From Hyalella azteca (lineage: Eukaryota; Arthropoda; Malacostraca; Amphipoda; Hyalellidae): a stretch of 64,000 nt of DNA. The notes beneath the pieces are model-generated. The model was not told the origin of the DNA, searched no databases, and worked only from the letters and a program-made list of their open reading frames with translations. Shown here in pieces: positions 44,441 to 57,604 of the stretch. The stretch covers positions 124,001 through 188,000 of the forward strand of contig NW_025943995.1 in the NCBI RefSeq assembly GCF_000764305.2, given 5' to 3'. The first letter of the stretch is position 1. Each line of letters opens with the position of its first letter. A program made the position numbers and the translations under genes.

Positions 44441-45054
44441 CGGTGGAGGCCACGCGAGCTGCCACTCAGCGGAGCACAAAGCTGCCCCGCAGCACCTCGC
44501 TTTAATTAGCCCTCCTGGGCTCTTCTAATTACTGATTCATCAAAAATTTTTAATAATTTCTTTCACATAACAAAAAAATGAATCAAAAAGGTTCTATGGT
44601 TCAAACTCATGCGAAAGAAACGCTTCTTTTTCATGTCTTATGAAACATGTATTGTCTATTTCAACTTTACTAGCGGGAAGCGGTTTTCTATTTCAACTTC
44701 TCAAGTAGAAATCGCTTCTATATTTTGACTGTATGAAGAAAATATTATTTTATTTCATTATTTCATGATCACCTGCACAGATTATGTTTGAAATTAAAAA
44801 ATGTTTGAAATTAATTAATTAATTAATTAGTTTATGTTTGAAAATAAAATTCCCATCTGGAGTGCATGTTAGCATCTCATTAGTTGCTCAGCAAAGGACG
44901 AGATGCGCCTGGTATTATTATAAAATAATTCATTAATTTATTCAGTTTTGGGGGTCCATTTAATTATAATTATGTTGGGGAGACGGGGTGGTTGTCATCT
45001 ATGCAATTAATGCTTACGAATTACGTGCGTAAAAACTTTAATTATTGAATGAAA

Positions 45055-45225
45055 TATAACTCAGTACTCACTGCAGTGAGTGACAGAAGGCGCATTTTCT
45101 CGTCGACGAAAACTTGAGGTCACGGGCGGACAGACAGACGGACAGACAGACGGACGGACGGACATGACGAGCACAATAGCGCCTTTTTTCCATAAATGAT
45201 AAAATGCGCTGAAAACTCCGCCATT
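45055..45225 (-). repeat. Dispersed repeat, copy 2 (inverted)
   Basis: Reverse-complement match to 38660-38830 along its whole length, including CGTCGACG and the GACGGACAGACAGACGG run. The end holds a perfect 16-bp palindrome ACTCACTGCAGTGAGT at 45066-45081. Confidence 0.75.
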
Positions 45226-46164
45226 ATATTTCCATGTATTCTGAACACAAGAGAATTGGGTCATACTTATTGTGTAAAATAATTCCAGGAAGAGATATCA
45301 AGTCCATTGTTAGAGGTAATTACCGTACACTTAATTATAGAGAGCTGAGTAAGTGAACTGACGCGAGTAATTGCCGTAGAATTAAACATCAAAACCGGAG
45401 AGAGTAATTGACTATTGTTTTACACTATTGACCTTAGATTTAATTATCTCTAGCACAGTAGGAGAAATGTCGCGAGTGATCACAGTAAAATTAAGTAAAT
45501 AGTAAGTGAAATACTACATGTGTTCACCGTAGGCTTTATTATCGCAAGCAAGGTAAGCTAAATATTATGTGTATTCAGCGTAGACTCAATTATGGGTGAC
45601 CGCGTCACCGAAGAATTGATTACAGAGAGCGAAGTAAATTACATCTTACGTGAATCCATCATAGACTTAATAACATAACGCAGAGTAAGTGAAACTTCAT
45701 GATTAATATATAACATTACATTTGAATGTTGCCAATAACTCTTCAGTTACTCGTGACGCAAAGTGTTCTATATATTAGCAGCAGTCACCACAAGAACTAC
45801 GCATCCTAATGAAGTGGTGCAACACTACTGCAGCCTCTGTCTCAGCTGAGAATCATAGTGGCATCTACCATGGCCGTCCATATGCCGACCTTACGACGGC
45901 CATAAATCACCGCAACTTTTCCAGCCTCGGACTCGCAGCAAAGGGACGACAGCGACCGCCTCAAAGCTGCTTGTCTGATGCGCTTAATTTGCGGTGTTTG
46001 CGTCGGCACCGCAGCGCACAACCGCCACCGCCCCATCGCTGGCCGCCGTAAAGACGCCGAAAATACGCGCATGATAATCTATGGGGAGCAGCTTCCCGGC
46101 AATGACAAATATTGACTTGTCTTTGATTGACGGCTCGAACTGCACCGCATTTTGTGAGGTGATT

Positions 46165-46430
46165 TATGCAGTCACTGAATCATAGCGTGCAGTGAAGCAC
46201 TGCATGCAGTGAGGCACTGCGTACAGTGAGGCACAGCGTACAGTGAAGCACTGCATGCAGTGAGGCACAGCGTGCAGTGAGGCACAGCGTACAGAGAGGC
46301 GAAGCGTGCAGTGTGGCACAGCGTGCCGTGAATCACAGCGTACAGTGAAGCACTGCATGTTGTGAGGCACAGCGTGCAGTGCAGTGCAATGAGGCACAGC
46401 GTGCAGTGCGCAGTGCGGTGCTGTGGGTTG
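46165..46430. repeat. AGCGTGCAGTGAGGCAC repeats
   Basis: About 15 copies of a 16-17 bp unit with CTGCATGCAGTG and GCGTACAGTG variants. Confidence 0.92.
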
Positions 46431-47154
46431 TCATTTGCCTCTTCTCAAAAGTGTGCAGCTGTAAACTTCATCCGCCACACTCAATAGCCATACAATTTTC
46501 CGGATAACTTACCTGAGCTTTTTACCCTGCTGCGTTTCTGGCTTTATTTACCCCAACAAATAAGACTTAAAATGCCCTAAATTTCATGCTTGACAATTTT
46601 AGCTGTATTTTCAGTGGCCATTCGAACCTTGACCAACGGCCGCCGATATGCCGACCACAATTTAAAGCCAAGTTAGACTCTAAGAAAGTTTTCAGTGTAG
46701 TGAACAAGAACTTAAGAGCTTCCTGCCTTAAAAGTTTAAGCTAAAACAAACTTGAGTTGTCTACTGAATTCCTTTGTAAGGAATCAGCGTACGAAAAATA
46801 AAGTCTTTGTCCTCATAAGAAGCCAATTAAGTCGTCGCATCTAGGAAGGTTTTCGCATTCACCCTATTATAATTATTCTCTAAAGCCGATTCATTGACAT
46901 TTTTCGCTATTTCGATTTCACTTCCCACATGAAGCCATAAAATGCCATAAGACCTAAGACGGTGAGGACATTTTCCCATTAAGTTATACAGGGGAAATTC
47001 GACAGATCTTCTGACGTGTTGAGATAATTTGATTCGTTTGATTCATTATGAAGAAGAGGCTGGATTAGGGCGGGGAGGTTTCAAGGGAGTCTAAAGAATT
47101 TTCGTGACTTCGAATGGCGTCGCCAGAATATTTGATGAGGGAACCAAAGCCGCC

Positions 47155-47290
47155 ATCATGATGAACGTCAGTCACGATGATCGTCAGTCACTATGATCGT
47201 CAGTCATGATGATCGTCAGTCACTATGATCGTCAGTCACTATAATCGTCAGTCATTATGATCGTCAGTCATGGTGATCGTCAGTCACTGC
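47155..47290. repeat. 16-bp tandem array
   Basis: Eight copies of GATCGTCAGTCACTAT. Confidence 0.93.
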
Positions 47291-47294
47291 TGAT

Positions 47295-47415
47295 CCCACT
47301 GCAGACCGCACAGCAGACCACACTGTAAACCACTGTATCCCGAACTACAGGCACTGCAAACCACTGTATACCGAACTACAGACACTGCAGACCACTGTAT
47401 ACCGAAATACAGACA
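47295..47415. repeat. CACTGCAGACCACTGTATAC repeats
   Basis: Three to four copies of about 37 bp. Confidence 0.8.
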
Positions 47416-47749
47416 CAGTCGTTACACATCGCGCTTAACGTAAGCGCCACCTAAACGCGTCTTCACAGCTCGCTTACAAGTCGTCCTGCTTCCCGGCTGT
47501 CAGTTATGGACGGCACATGGCCGGCCAGCCAGTGGACGTCAATGAGCCTGCCGCGAATTTCTTCGAAGGCTCTCAGCCCTCACTGGAGTCGACTTCAGTA
47601 ATATATACTCGTGGAGGTCTTGGATAGTGTTGGCTTGGCCGCCGAAGAGCCGCCCATAATGCGTCCCAGTTTATAAAGCCAGAAGAGTGAGAGACCCGCG
47701 TGAGGAAACGGGCGGCGCGGTAAGCTTTAATTGCGGGACTAGGCAGGTG

Positions 47750-47965
47750 TAAAGTCCCGGGCCCTCTCAAAGGCCCTCTAATTCTGCCGCAGCACTAAGC
47801 AGGTGGTAGTCTTTGCCACTGGGCAGCTGTAAAGTCCCGGGCCCTCTAATTCTGCCGCAGCACTAAGCAGGTGCTAGTCTTTGCCACTGGGCAGCTGTAA
47901 AGTACTGGGCCCTCTCAATGGCCCTCTAATTCTGCAGCAACACTAAGCAGGGGCTAGTCTTTGCT
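47750..47965. repeat. About 80-bp tandem repeat
   Basis: Three copies containing CCCTCTAATTCTGCCGCAGC and TAGTCTTTGCCACTGGGCAG. Confidence 0.88.
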
Positions 47966-48134
47966 ATTGAGCAAGAGTTGAGCTTTACGACTTTACAGAC
48001 GTTTTTTTTTGTTATTGAGCAGATATTAGTATTCAATGTTTCATAAGTATTAGTCTTTACTGCTAAGAAGGCTTCGTACACATCTTGCTATTTAGCCATT
48101 AATGTCCCACAATGATTTATTCGTCAGTGAAGAC

Positions 48135-48425
48135 GCAGTCACCGCTAGCCTGCCGCCGATGTCCCTATATTTGTCAGGCGAGGAAGGCACAAATCCTGCC
48201 GTCTGCCACCGATTTCCAGCTACTATTTGTCTGCCGGTGTAGACACTAATCCTGCCGTCTGCCACCGATGTCCAGCCATGATTTTCTGCCGGTGTAGGCA
48301 CAAATCCTGCCGTCTACCGCCGATTTCCAGCTACAATTTGTCCGCCGGTGTAGGCACAAATCCGGCCGTCTGCCGCCGATGTCCAGCCATGATTTTCCAG
48401 CGGTGAAGGCACAAATCTTATTATG
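48135..48425. repeat. About 60-bp tandem repeat
   Basis: Five copies containing GGCACAAATCCTGCCGTCTG and GCCGATGTCCAGC. Confidence 0.9.
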
Positions 48426-48699
48426 AAGGCTGGAGTTTGATCAGGATATTGCGGAAGCATCGGGGCCATGCCAGGACCAATGCGCGCCAGCCACCCTGCG
48501 TTGTCGCAGCAACACGCGATTTGTTCTTAATTGAATCTGCAGCTGCGGCGCCTCAAACAAATTTAGCCTGCACTGCAGCCAGGCCTATGGCAGGCGACTA
48601 TAGGCTGTGCGTTGCTGCTTCTAAATACGCTTAAATTGTTCACAAATTCATCACCGAGAGATATGGGCCTAAATCATGAAGAAATTTGTTATAGTATTT

Positions 48700-49075
48700 G
48701 ATGTTAGAAGCTGACCGTTGATGTTATAAGCATACATTTGATGTGACGAGCAAACCTTTGATGTGAAAAGCAAACGTTTGATGTGACAAGCAAACTTTTG
48801 ATGTGACAAGCAAACTTTTGATGTGACAAGAAAATCTTTGATGCGACAAGCAAGTCTTTGATGTGACAAGCAAACTTTTGATATGACAAGAAAATCTTTG
48901 ATGTGACTAGTAAACCTTGGATGTGACAAGCTAACCTTTGATGTGACATGCAAACCTTTGATTAACTTTTGATGTGACAAGCAAACCTTTGATGTGATAA
49001 GCAAACCTCTGATGTGACATGTAAACTTTTGATGTGACAAGCAAGTCTTTGATGTGACAAGCAGGTCTCACTGTG
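48700..49075. repeat. 19-bp tandem array
   Basis: About 19 copies of TTTGATGTGACAAGCAAAC, diverged. Confidence 0.94.
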
Positions 49076-49705
49076 ACAATAATTGCCATCTTCATTACTC
49101 CTTCCCCACTTCCCTTTCTCTCTCCTTCCCCTCTTCCCCCTTCACACAATAAGTTACTCTGGATGTCATCAAATCAAACAAGTGTAACAAACAGATAGGA
49201 AATTATAGCCGAGTTATCCGCGGCCAGTCATAGAATAAGCAGTTCCCGCCGAAGTTCCAGCCATGAGTTTATTTAGGGTGGATTCAAAGTTGAAACTTGT
49301 CAGTCGTTGAAGTGAAAACGACCGACGAAGTTGACGTCTAAGTGATGACTTGGACGTCAACAAGCTTTGTTCGTCTCAAAGACCATGTGAATATTTCGTC
49401 ATGTCAATTGCCGGCTAATTGTCTCTGAACAGAATAAAATATTCCAGTTCATTGAATTCCAGGTCCAAATATCATCATCAGGCAACATCAACCTACCCGT
49501 AACAATCATCAGAATTACAGCCGTTATAATTTAACACCAGTTTCTTCTGTAATTACGATTGACATTCGAGGTCCTCCTCCAGTTTGCATAATTAAGGTTT
49601 GAATTAATATCGTCCTGATGTGCTTAAGCCTAAAATTAACCCAAGCATTTTTTGTTGTTGCTTCTTTTGTTTAATTCTGGCAGGCGGAAATGAGCCGCGG
49701 CCAAG

Positions 49706-50093
49706 AGGCGGTTACGGCTGTTGTTACGGCTGTTGTTACGGCTGTTGTTACGGCTGTTGTTACGGCTGTTGTTACGGCTGTTGTTACGGCTGTTGTTACG
49801 GCTGTTGTTACGGCTGTTGTTACGGCTGTTGTTACGGCTGTTGTTACGGCTGTTGTTACGGCTGTTGTTACGGCTGTTGTTACGGCTGTTGTTACGGCTG
49901 TTGTTACGGCTGTTGTTACGGCTGTTGTTACGGCTGTTGTTACGGCTGTTGTTACGGCTGTTGTTACGGCTGTTGTTACGGCTGTTGTTACGGCTGTTGT
50001 TACGGCTGTTGTTACGGCTGTTGTTACGGCTGTTGTTACGGCTGTTGTTACGGCTGTTGTTACGGCTGTTGTTACGGCTGTTGTTACGGCTGT
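49706..50093. repeat. Perfect 12-bp tandem array
   Basis: About 32 copies of GGCTGTTGTTAC with no visible variant, ending at a single N. Because 12 is a multiple of three, several frames stay open. They translate as simple repeats (for example YGCC). Confidence 0.97.
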
Positions 50094-50094
50094 N
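50094..50094. other. Single-base N between two unrelated arrays
   Basis: One N separates the 12-bp array from the 15-bp array. It looks like a minimal unresolved join. Confidence 0.95.
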
Positions 50095-50915
50095 TGTCCC
50101 GCAACAAAGTGTCCCGCAACAAAGTGTCCCGCAACAAAGTGTCCCGCATCAAAGTGTCCCGCAACAAAGTGTCCCGCAACAAAGTGTCCCAATCAAAGTG
50201 TCCCGCAACAAAATGTCCCGCAACAAAGTGTCCCGCATCAAAATGTCCCCCACAAAGTGTCCCGCAAGAAAGTGTCCCGCAACAAAGTGTTTCGCAACAA
50301 AGTGTCCCACAACAAAGTGTCCCGCATCAAAGTGTCCCCCACAAAGTGTCCCGCAACAAAGTGTCCCGCGACAAAGTGTTCCCCACAAAGTGTCCCGCAA
50401 CAAATTGTCCCGCAACAAAGTGTCCCGCAACAAAGTGTTCCGCAACAAAGTGTCCCGCAACAAAGTGTCCCCCACAAAGTGTCCCGCAATAAAGTGTCCC
50501 GCAATAAAGTGTCCCGCAATAAAGTGTCCCGCAATAAAGTGTCCCGCAATAAAGTGTCCCGCGTCAAAGTGTCTCCCACAAAGTGTCCCGCAACAAAGTG
50601 TCCCGCAACAAAGTGTTCCGCAACAAAGTGTTCCGCATCAAAGTGTCCCCCACAAAGTGTCCCCCACAAAGTGTCCCGCAACAAAGTGTCTCGCAACAAA
50701 ATGTGTCGCGCAACAAAGTGTCCCCCACAAAGTGTCCGCAACAAAGTTGCCCGCATCAAAGTGTCCCCCACAAAGTGTTCCGCAACAAAGTGTCCCGCAA
50801 CAAAGTGTCCCACAACAAAGTGTAGCGCATCAAAGTGTCCCCCCAAAATGTCCCGCAACAAAGTGTCCCGCAACAAAGTGTCCCGCAACAAAGTGTCCCG
50901 CAACAAAGTGTCCTC
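50095..50915. repeat. 15-bp tandem array
   Basis: About 55 copies of GCAACAAAGTGTCCC with 14-bp (CCCACAAAGTGTCC) and GCATCAAAGTG variants, and a run of GCAATAAAGTG units at about 50485-50560. Confidence 0.97.
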
Positions 50916-51524
50916 GCAATTACTTGCCTAAGTACGCTCCGCTTCAGCAATTTTTTTATTCACTTCGATTTTTACAGCAAACTCGCGGCCTGCGAGCCTC
51001 ATGCGAGCCTCTTCCTCCTTACCCTCCCCCCCCTCGCTGTGGACCCCTCCCTTCCCCACCATGGGGAGACACGAGGGATGAGGAGAGAGGGTAATGGGGC
51101 TACAGCCCAATGTTACCAACCCCAGTAGAGGCTGGGGTTAATTTAGTTGAATTATAGGAAAATTAACGCATTGCCTGTTTTTTCCAGCATATCATTACAT
51201 TTTAATTAAATCAATCCCTTAGTCCCCTTAAATGTACACGAATATACAATGTATATATTAATTGTCCCTTTATATGAGTATTTAAACTCATTACTCGGTT
51301 TTTTATGTTAAAAAAATAATCTATTAATATTAAACCACATAAAGGTTGTTAGCTGAGATTTTTGCCTGTGGATTTCTGAGATTTTTGTCTGTGCGCAGAA
51401 AATGCCTGCCTCCCGCGTGTCACGGGCACCACCACGGGCCCCGTGTGTGTCACGGGAGTTACATCCACGGTTATACATGCGATCGCTGCTCTGATGAAGG
51501 CTCGCATGCTTAGCACCGCAACCT

Positions 51525-51705
51525 GCCGTTATTCCCACCTCCGCACCCCTCACCCCTTACCCCGAAGTCCTATCCACCCCCTCGCTCCTTCACCACCTAG
51601 CACCCTCCAACCTCACCACCTACCCTCCTTCAACCATCACACCTCCTCACTTTCCCAACCCTTCACCCCCAACCCCTCACCCCTTCACTTCCCCTACAGA
51701 CCACG
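51525..51705. repeat. C-rich CCTCACCCC low-complexity tract
   Basis: Irregular CACCCCTTCACC-type sequence, strongly pyrimidine-biased on the plus strand. Confidence 0.7.
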
Positions 51706-51819
51706 TACAGGGTGAAGGTGGAAGAGACATGGCCACACTCCGATAATTCGGCCTTGGCTTTCAATAAGGTAGGCAGCTTAATTACTGAACACTCGATGCG
51801 TTATAACGTTATAAGCGCG

Positions 51820-52075
51820 TTCAGTGTTCAGCATTCAGTGTCTGGCATTCAGTGTCTAGCTTTCATCATTCAGCGGCCAGCTTCACTCATTCAGCGGTCA
51901 GTGTCTATCATTAGGTGACCTTTTTGCGTCCAACGACAAATGCCCAACATTCAGCAACACGTTTCCAATATTCAGCGTCCAGCATTCATCATTCAGCGGC
52001 AAGTGCCTGGCATTCATCGTTTATCATTCAGCTTCACTCACCACGAAGCTCATCGCAGTTATTCAGCGCCCAGGT
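51820..52075. repeat. CATTCAGTGTC repeats
   Basis: About 14 irregular copies of TTCAGCGTCCAGCATTCA-type units. Confidence 0.8.
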
Positions 52076-52204
52076 TTCAGCGCGATTTTTTCCGAGCGCC
52101 GGCGGCGCTGAAGTTTAAGTTTGAGTTTAATTGGTCGTTTTTGCGGCTCCGCGCGACTTGAGCGCACAAACTTGACAAATTTTTATTGCGCATTCGAAGA
52201 AGGC

Positions 52205-52360
52205 GCGAGTATTGCCTCAGTGGCAGGAGTATTGCCTCAGTGGCAGGAGTATTGCCTCAGCGGCAGGAGTATTGCCTCAGTGGCAGGAGTATTGCCTCAG
52301 CGGCAGGAGTATTGCCTCAGTGGCAGGAGTATTGCCTCAGTGGCAGGAGTATTGCCATAG
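52205..52360. repeat. 20-bp tandem array
   Basis: Eight near-perfect copies of AGTATTGCCTCAGTGGCAGG, followed to 52405 by three copies of AGTGTGAATGGCAGGT. Confidence 0.96.
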
Positions 52361-52405
52361 TGTGAATGGCAGGTGTAGTGTGAATGGCAGGTATAGTGTG
52401 AATGG

Positions 52406-54179
52406 CAATGGTAAAACAGAAGAAAACCTGCTGAAAGTTTCGCGGCGGTGATTGGCATTTCGGAACAGGAAAGCCGCCAATACAGGACGGCATTTCTCGA
52501 GTTTTTCTTGGCAACTTTTGTGAAAGAAGAAAGTTTTTGAAGCCCTCGCAGGCGTGACTAAGTTAGGGACAGTGAGTTCCTTAAGAGACCATAGGACTCT
52601 AAGCAACTTAGCCCAGGACAATTTGCTCTCCTGCTTAGTTGTTGACCAATAAGTTTAGTCCTTACTCCTTAGTTCCTCAGTGGGACCAAAGAGCGTAGCC
52701 CTAACTTCCTGGGGACTGGAGCCTTTGAAATATTAGAGTACTAATTTGTCTCTATTCAAGCCCGCGCAATTTCGTAGCCGTGCAGTAACATATTGCTCGT
52801 AAAATCAATATTATTCTATATTGATGTTAAAAAAATATTTCACCGCCCTTGAAAAATAGCAGCTTGGTAGAAAAAATCGTGACCTCTTAAGCTAGCTAGT
52901 GTTACCCTAGGGCCAAGTTAAATATAGGGTTCAGTGGTTCACGAATAAGTCGTGATAAGATAAAGGTTCATCCAAAGGATAGGTCAGGGTCAAGGTACAA
53001 CCCTCCTTCCAGTCCAGCATATCTAGGGACAGCCCATCAGCTCCTCATCAATGCTATATGTCGTGGCGACTTTGATGGATCTTTTTACCGATACATCAAT
53101 CGATGTATCGTCTGCGCCGAGCATAAATCTTGTCATAAACCTTCTTCTTTCACGCGCAATGCACAAAATGTCTACAATAATCGTAAGTTTTACGTTAACC
53201 TTATCTTTACAAACTTATCGGCCTTTGTTCAAAAATCGCAATTGCATTACAAGTTGAATTAGGAATTTGTTATTTCTTCTCGCTATTCCAACAGAATCGT
53301 GTTTTTTACGTTTATAGCGCCAACACCGCTCTGTCTTAACTATATTCGTCGCAACTCAGCGTCGCAGTTCTCGAGATACTAACGACAACGTCTAAAGACA
53401 TACGACGAGCGTAAACCGCTGATTACGACCAACGTAAACTACTGACGCGGTCACGAAAGTGTTCATGAGAGCACTCAAGTTTTACATTATTTAGACGCGG
53501 CACAAGCAAGTGTCTGGAGTAAAGACCGTCTTCATTTGTCATGGTAGGCCTTAAGCCTAAGCCAGTGATCCCTGTTGCTTTTATTGGTGCTAAGAAATAC
53601 CTTTTTGAACGGTGCTGGCATCGGCACTGTTGCAGTGACAGGCCGTCTATGGGCTTTTCATCAGGAACTGAGTGATATGAAACGTGGAGTCATAGGCGAA
53701 TTATTTGTGGCACTGCGATGGCCGCCACTCTGCCTGCCTCGTTAACACGTTCAGTGCGGTACGACCAACCGGGCGGTTACTGGGTCTTTTTCGGGACAAA
53801 ATCCGCGATTTCGTTTATTTAATTGCGTTGTCCGGCTAAAATTTATGATGTCGGTACTTCCTTATTTGAATAAAAAAATATATGAAGATTTAATTTTTGC
53901 ACCGGAACCTACAAATTTGCTCGTATATATTGAATTATAGGCCTTTTTTGTCTGCGGACTTGGCCATTTTTATGCCATCTCGGAACCCTGGTGGGTCGTG
54001 CGGCGATGAACGTGTTAAATTCTTTGGTGTTTTCTTTAGGATTAAGCTTTCGAGGGACGAGGATCTGTGGCTAGATGCTGAATCCTTTCAAATTATGATC
54101 TCAAGTTCAGATGTCCGTAAACATGAATTCAAGGATGCGAGCACTGCGGGGGAATTACGCGATGCAACTAATTCATCAT
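52406..54179. other. Unique DNA, nothing recognised
   Basis: Short frames only. The longest (53897-54295, 132 codons) ends in a repeat and shows no domain. Confidence 0.5.
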
Positions 54180-54265
54180 CACACACCGCGATATACAAAA
54201 CACATCGCCAAACACCGCAATATACAATAACACATCGTCATACACCGCGACACGCGGTGACACAT
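54180..54265. repeat. ACACCGCGATATACA repeats
   Basis: Three copies of about 28 bp (CACATCGCCAAACACCGC). Confidence 0.8.
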
Positions 54266-54419
54266 CGCACATTATTAGCACAAAGAGAAAGATAAGAGTA
54301 TTAAATAAAAATATTGACGGCTGGCGCTTGATTGGCTGGCGACTCAGCGGTGCGTAAAATTAAAAAATTATGCATCGGCCGCACACACGTCGCCTCCCTC
54401 CGCCTTATCCTGTTGATTG

Positions 54420-54970
54420 TACAGCCTCCTGCAGCTTAATTGCTGCATATTGCTGCCACTGTCACCTCCTGCAGCTTAATTGCTGCATATTGCTGCCACT
54501 GTCACCTCCTGCAGCTTAATTGTTCATATTGCTGCCACTGACACCTTCTGCAGCTTAATTGCTGCATATTGTGACCACTGTCGCCTCCTGCAGCTTAATT
54601 GTTCATATTGCTGCCACTGTCACCTTCTGCAGCTTAGTTGTTCATATTGCTGCCACTGTCACCTCCTGCAGCTTAATTGCTGCATATTGCTGCCACTGCC
54701 ACCTCCTGCAGCTTAATTGTTCATATTGCTGCCACTGTCACCTCCTCAGCTTAATTGTTCATATTGCTGCCACTGTCACCTCCTGCAGCTTAATTGCTGC
54801 ATATCGCGACAACTGTTGCCTCCTGCAACTTAATCGTTGCACATGTCAACAATTGTCACCTCCTGCAAGTTAATTGTTGTATATTGTGACAACTGCGCCT
54901 CCTGCCAGCTCAATTGCTGCATATTGCGACAACGTCACCTCCTGCAATTTAATTGCTTGCTGCGCATGTC
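54420..54970. repeat. About 41-bp tandem array
   Basis: About 13 copies with core CACCTCCTGCAGCTTAATTG and CATATTGCTGCCACTGT. Divergence increases rightwards. Confidence 0.95.
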
Positions 54971-56714
54971 GACCACTGTCACCCTTGCAAGTTAATTTCT
55001 GAATATTACGACTCAATTGTGAATCGCTGCAACTATTGAACACCTCTTTACACACTCTCCACTAACTTTGTGTACTTAACGAATAATTTGTTGTTGTCGG
55101 AGCCTCCCTGACCTGCACAATTTGCTGCATTCGTGCCCCACTGATTTATCTCACGTGATTCATCTGAGGACAGGTTTTGTTAAATAAAGAGAGTGCTCTC
55201 GAGAACAACTAGCATTGAGGTTCATCCCAAACTTATCTTGTTGTAACACGGGCAAACCTAGCAATCGAAGTTAGTGCAGTAGGAATAGGTTCCCGGCTAT
55301 GACCATCCACAGCCTCCTGCCAACGCACTCTTACGACAGTGCGTCCTACGTTTCTTCCATCGAGTCATCTGCTTAACTGGCTCTCTTACTAAAGCTCCTA
55401 GGCCTTTAAAAAGCATATATTGCTTCCGCTCAATGAAGAGGTCTCATCCTCATGACGCGTTAGAAGTCAACTCAGCGTCTGAGGAAGTGCCTCAGTGAAC
55501 TAATGAACTACGTCACTACGTTCTGAGTGTTTTGGAAAAAATCTTTTTAAGGGGCCGGTCGGCAATGTTGGTAGTTCTTAGAGTAATCTGAGATGGAAGC
55601 ATCCCGATTCACGTGTGACTTGTTAGGATTTAGAGCGACCAAGTGCTTAGTTACCTCTTCTTCATGTATTTCAAAACCTGTTAACTTCAATAACTGGAAT
55701 ACTGTTCAAGTCCTCATCTATGAAGACGCTGCTAAAGAACTGATTAGGATCTTTAGCCTTGCCCTCATCAGGGGATATCTCAAGTCGATGAATTAGAAAA
55801 CCGCCGTTATGTCTTGGACTTCGCATTTCTTCGTGAATTAGCGTACTTGAGACAGTTTTTTTGCGCTCTCAGCATTTCTTTCTCAGAATTCATCACTGAG
55901 GAGCGACAGCTATTCTTGGTTTGATTTCGTGCTCTTGTAAGCAGGCTATTGTCAAGACAGCTCTTCCCGCGCGACGCTCCGACTCCCTCTCAATCCTTCC
56001 TTAACTGGCAACTACTCATTTTAAAATAGTGTACCACACAGACCGGGTATTACGGAGCCAATGTACTACAGAACTTCGGTCTCATAAGGTGATTCAACAT
56101 AAACCTCGGCAGCTGAGCTATATCTCACAGATCGCGTACCAATTGGGGTACCACAGAGCCAGTATACCATAGCTCGGGTACCATTGCTCAGGTACCACAG
56201 CTGACTGACGTGGATCATCGTCAGTCTCGTCGCATTCATTTGGCCAGTGCGCCAATCATCTCATCGTCGCCAGGATCGATGAGGCGGAGTTTTGCCTTCA
56301 CTTTAGCCGCGATTATCTATAGCAAATCTGACCATTTTTAACCCTAACAAAATATTACCTGGAATATTGGTGACGCTTGAGCGGCCGTCTATAAAACTGC
56401 CGTGAATTACACCCTAGATTGGCATTAGAAAACCACGATGTGCTTTCTTATTCCGATGCACTTCTGCTGAGACTTTTTTCGTGACAGTGAATCAGGAGGT
56501 TGTCAGTTCAATCAAGAAATTACAACCCAATTATCTCTGGCCGATTGTCAGCCTTGCATCTGTCGCCCATCGGCCGCCTATAATTCTCAATTAGGTAGCT
56601 AACAAGAATCACATTCTTCTTCCATTCACACAAAAAATAAACATTTGGGCCTCGCGTGTGCGGATAGATGACTTGGGGTCGTCCTGAGGCATCAGGTATT
56701 AATGGCGCTGCTGG
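54971..56714. other. Unique DNA, nothing recognised
   Basis: GGTACCACAG is repeated several times near 56145-56200. No other structure or gene seen. Confidence 0.5.
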
Positions 56715-56890
56715 TGCCGCTAAGCTGGTACTGGTGGTGCTGCTGGTGCTGGTAGTGCTGCTGGTATTAGTAGTGCTGCTGGTATTAGTAGTGCTGCTGG
56801 TGCTGGTGCTGCTGGTGCCGTTGGAGCTGGTACTGCTATTGCTGCTGGTGTTGGTACTGCTACTGGTGCTGGTACTACTGGTCGTGCTGG
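56715..56890. repeat. CTGCTGGTGCTGGTA repeats
   Basis: Triplet-like repeats (GCTGGTATTAGTAGTGCTGC). Frames over it encode runs of V/L or S/T and are not genes. Confidence 0.9.
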
Positions 56891-56999
56891 GCAGCCACAA
56901 TCCAGCAGAAGTGATTGTGCGCCGAAGACAATCAATATCCAGCGCAGCGCCTAAAAACTGCACCGCGCAAAAGGTTCACGAAAATTGTTTGCAAACCTT

Positions 57000-57125
57000 C
57001 TACTCACTCCCTACGGCGCGTATTTTCAACCCATACTTTGCATTTTCAATCCACATTGCGTATTTTCATACCACAATTTGTAGCTACAATCCATAATCTG
57101 TATTTTCAACCCATACTCTGAACGT
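57000..57125. repeat. TATTTTCAACCCATA repeats
   Basis: Six irregular copies of about 20 bp. Confidence 0.75.
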
Positions 57126-57354
57126 ACAATTCATGACATATTATCCCTATATTATTTCTCTTCAACCCAAGCAGCGTATTCTCACTAAAATTGATATTTC
57201 TTAGTACATCAGCAGCAGGAGCTGCAGCAACAGCTGTCGCAGCAGCTGCTAATACTCTAATGTGTGTGGCAGGCGCCACTCTCAAGTGAGTGGCTATTGC
57301 ACCACGCAGCGCTGCCACGAGCCCTGGCGTGACACGCGCTCTAACTTTACTTCC

Positions 57355-57490
57355 ATCGCTGTGTCCATTCCTACTCCCGCTCCTGCCCTTACTACAATTT
57401 CTATTCCTACTGCCACTCCTAGTCCCGCTCCTACCCCACTCCTGCCCCCACTCTTACCTCATTCCTACCCCTATTTTTACGGCCATTTTT
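57355..57490. repeat. CCTACTCCCGCTCCTG low-complexity repeats
   Basis: Irregular units of about 12-18 bp rich in CTACTCC and CTGCC. Confidence 0.7.
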
Positions 57491-57604
57491 ACTTCAACTC
57501 TTACTTATTCCTCCTCGTTTCTCACAGGCAAACTCCTCTACGCTGAGTCGGCCTGAGCCTCCAGTGCACAGGCGCTCACTGCAGCTTGTCTGGTGTGCTC
57601 TGAG

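Larger units (their letters stand above)
43216..46164. other. Mostly unique AT-rich DNA
   Basis: Contains the listed arrays at 43.5 and 44.2 kb and the inverted dispersed repeat at 45.06 kb. A TTAATTAATTAATTAATTAG run is at about 44810. No gene recognised. Confidence 0.5.

Noticed and set aside
49620..51094. Very long open frames (290-457 codons)
   Set aside because: They are translations of the 12-bp and 15-bp arrays through a single N. No domain, all frames similarly open.
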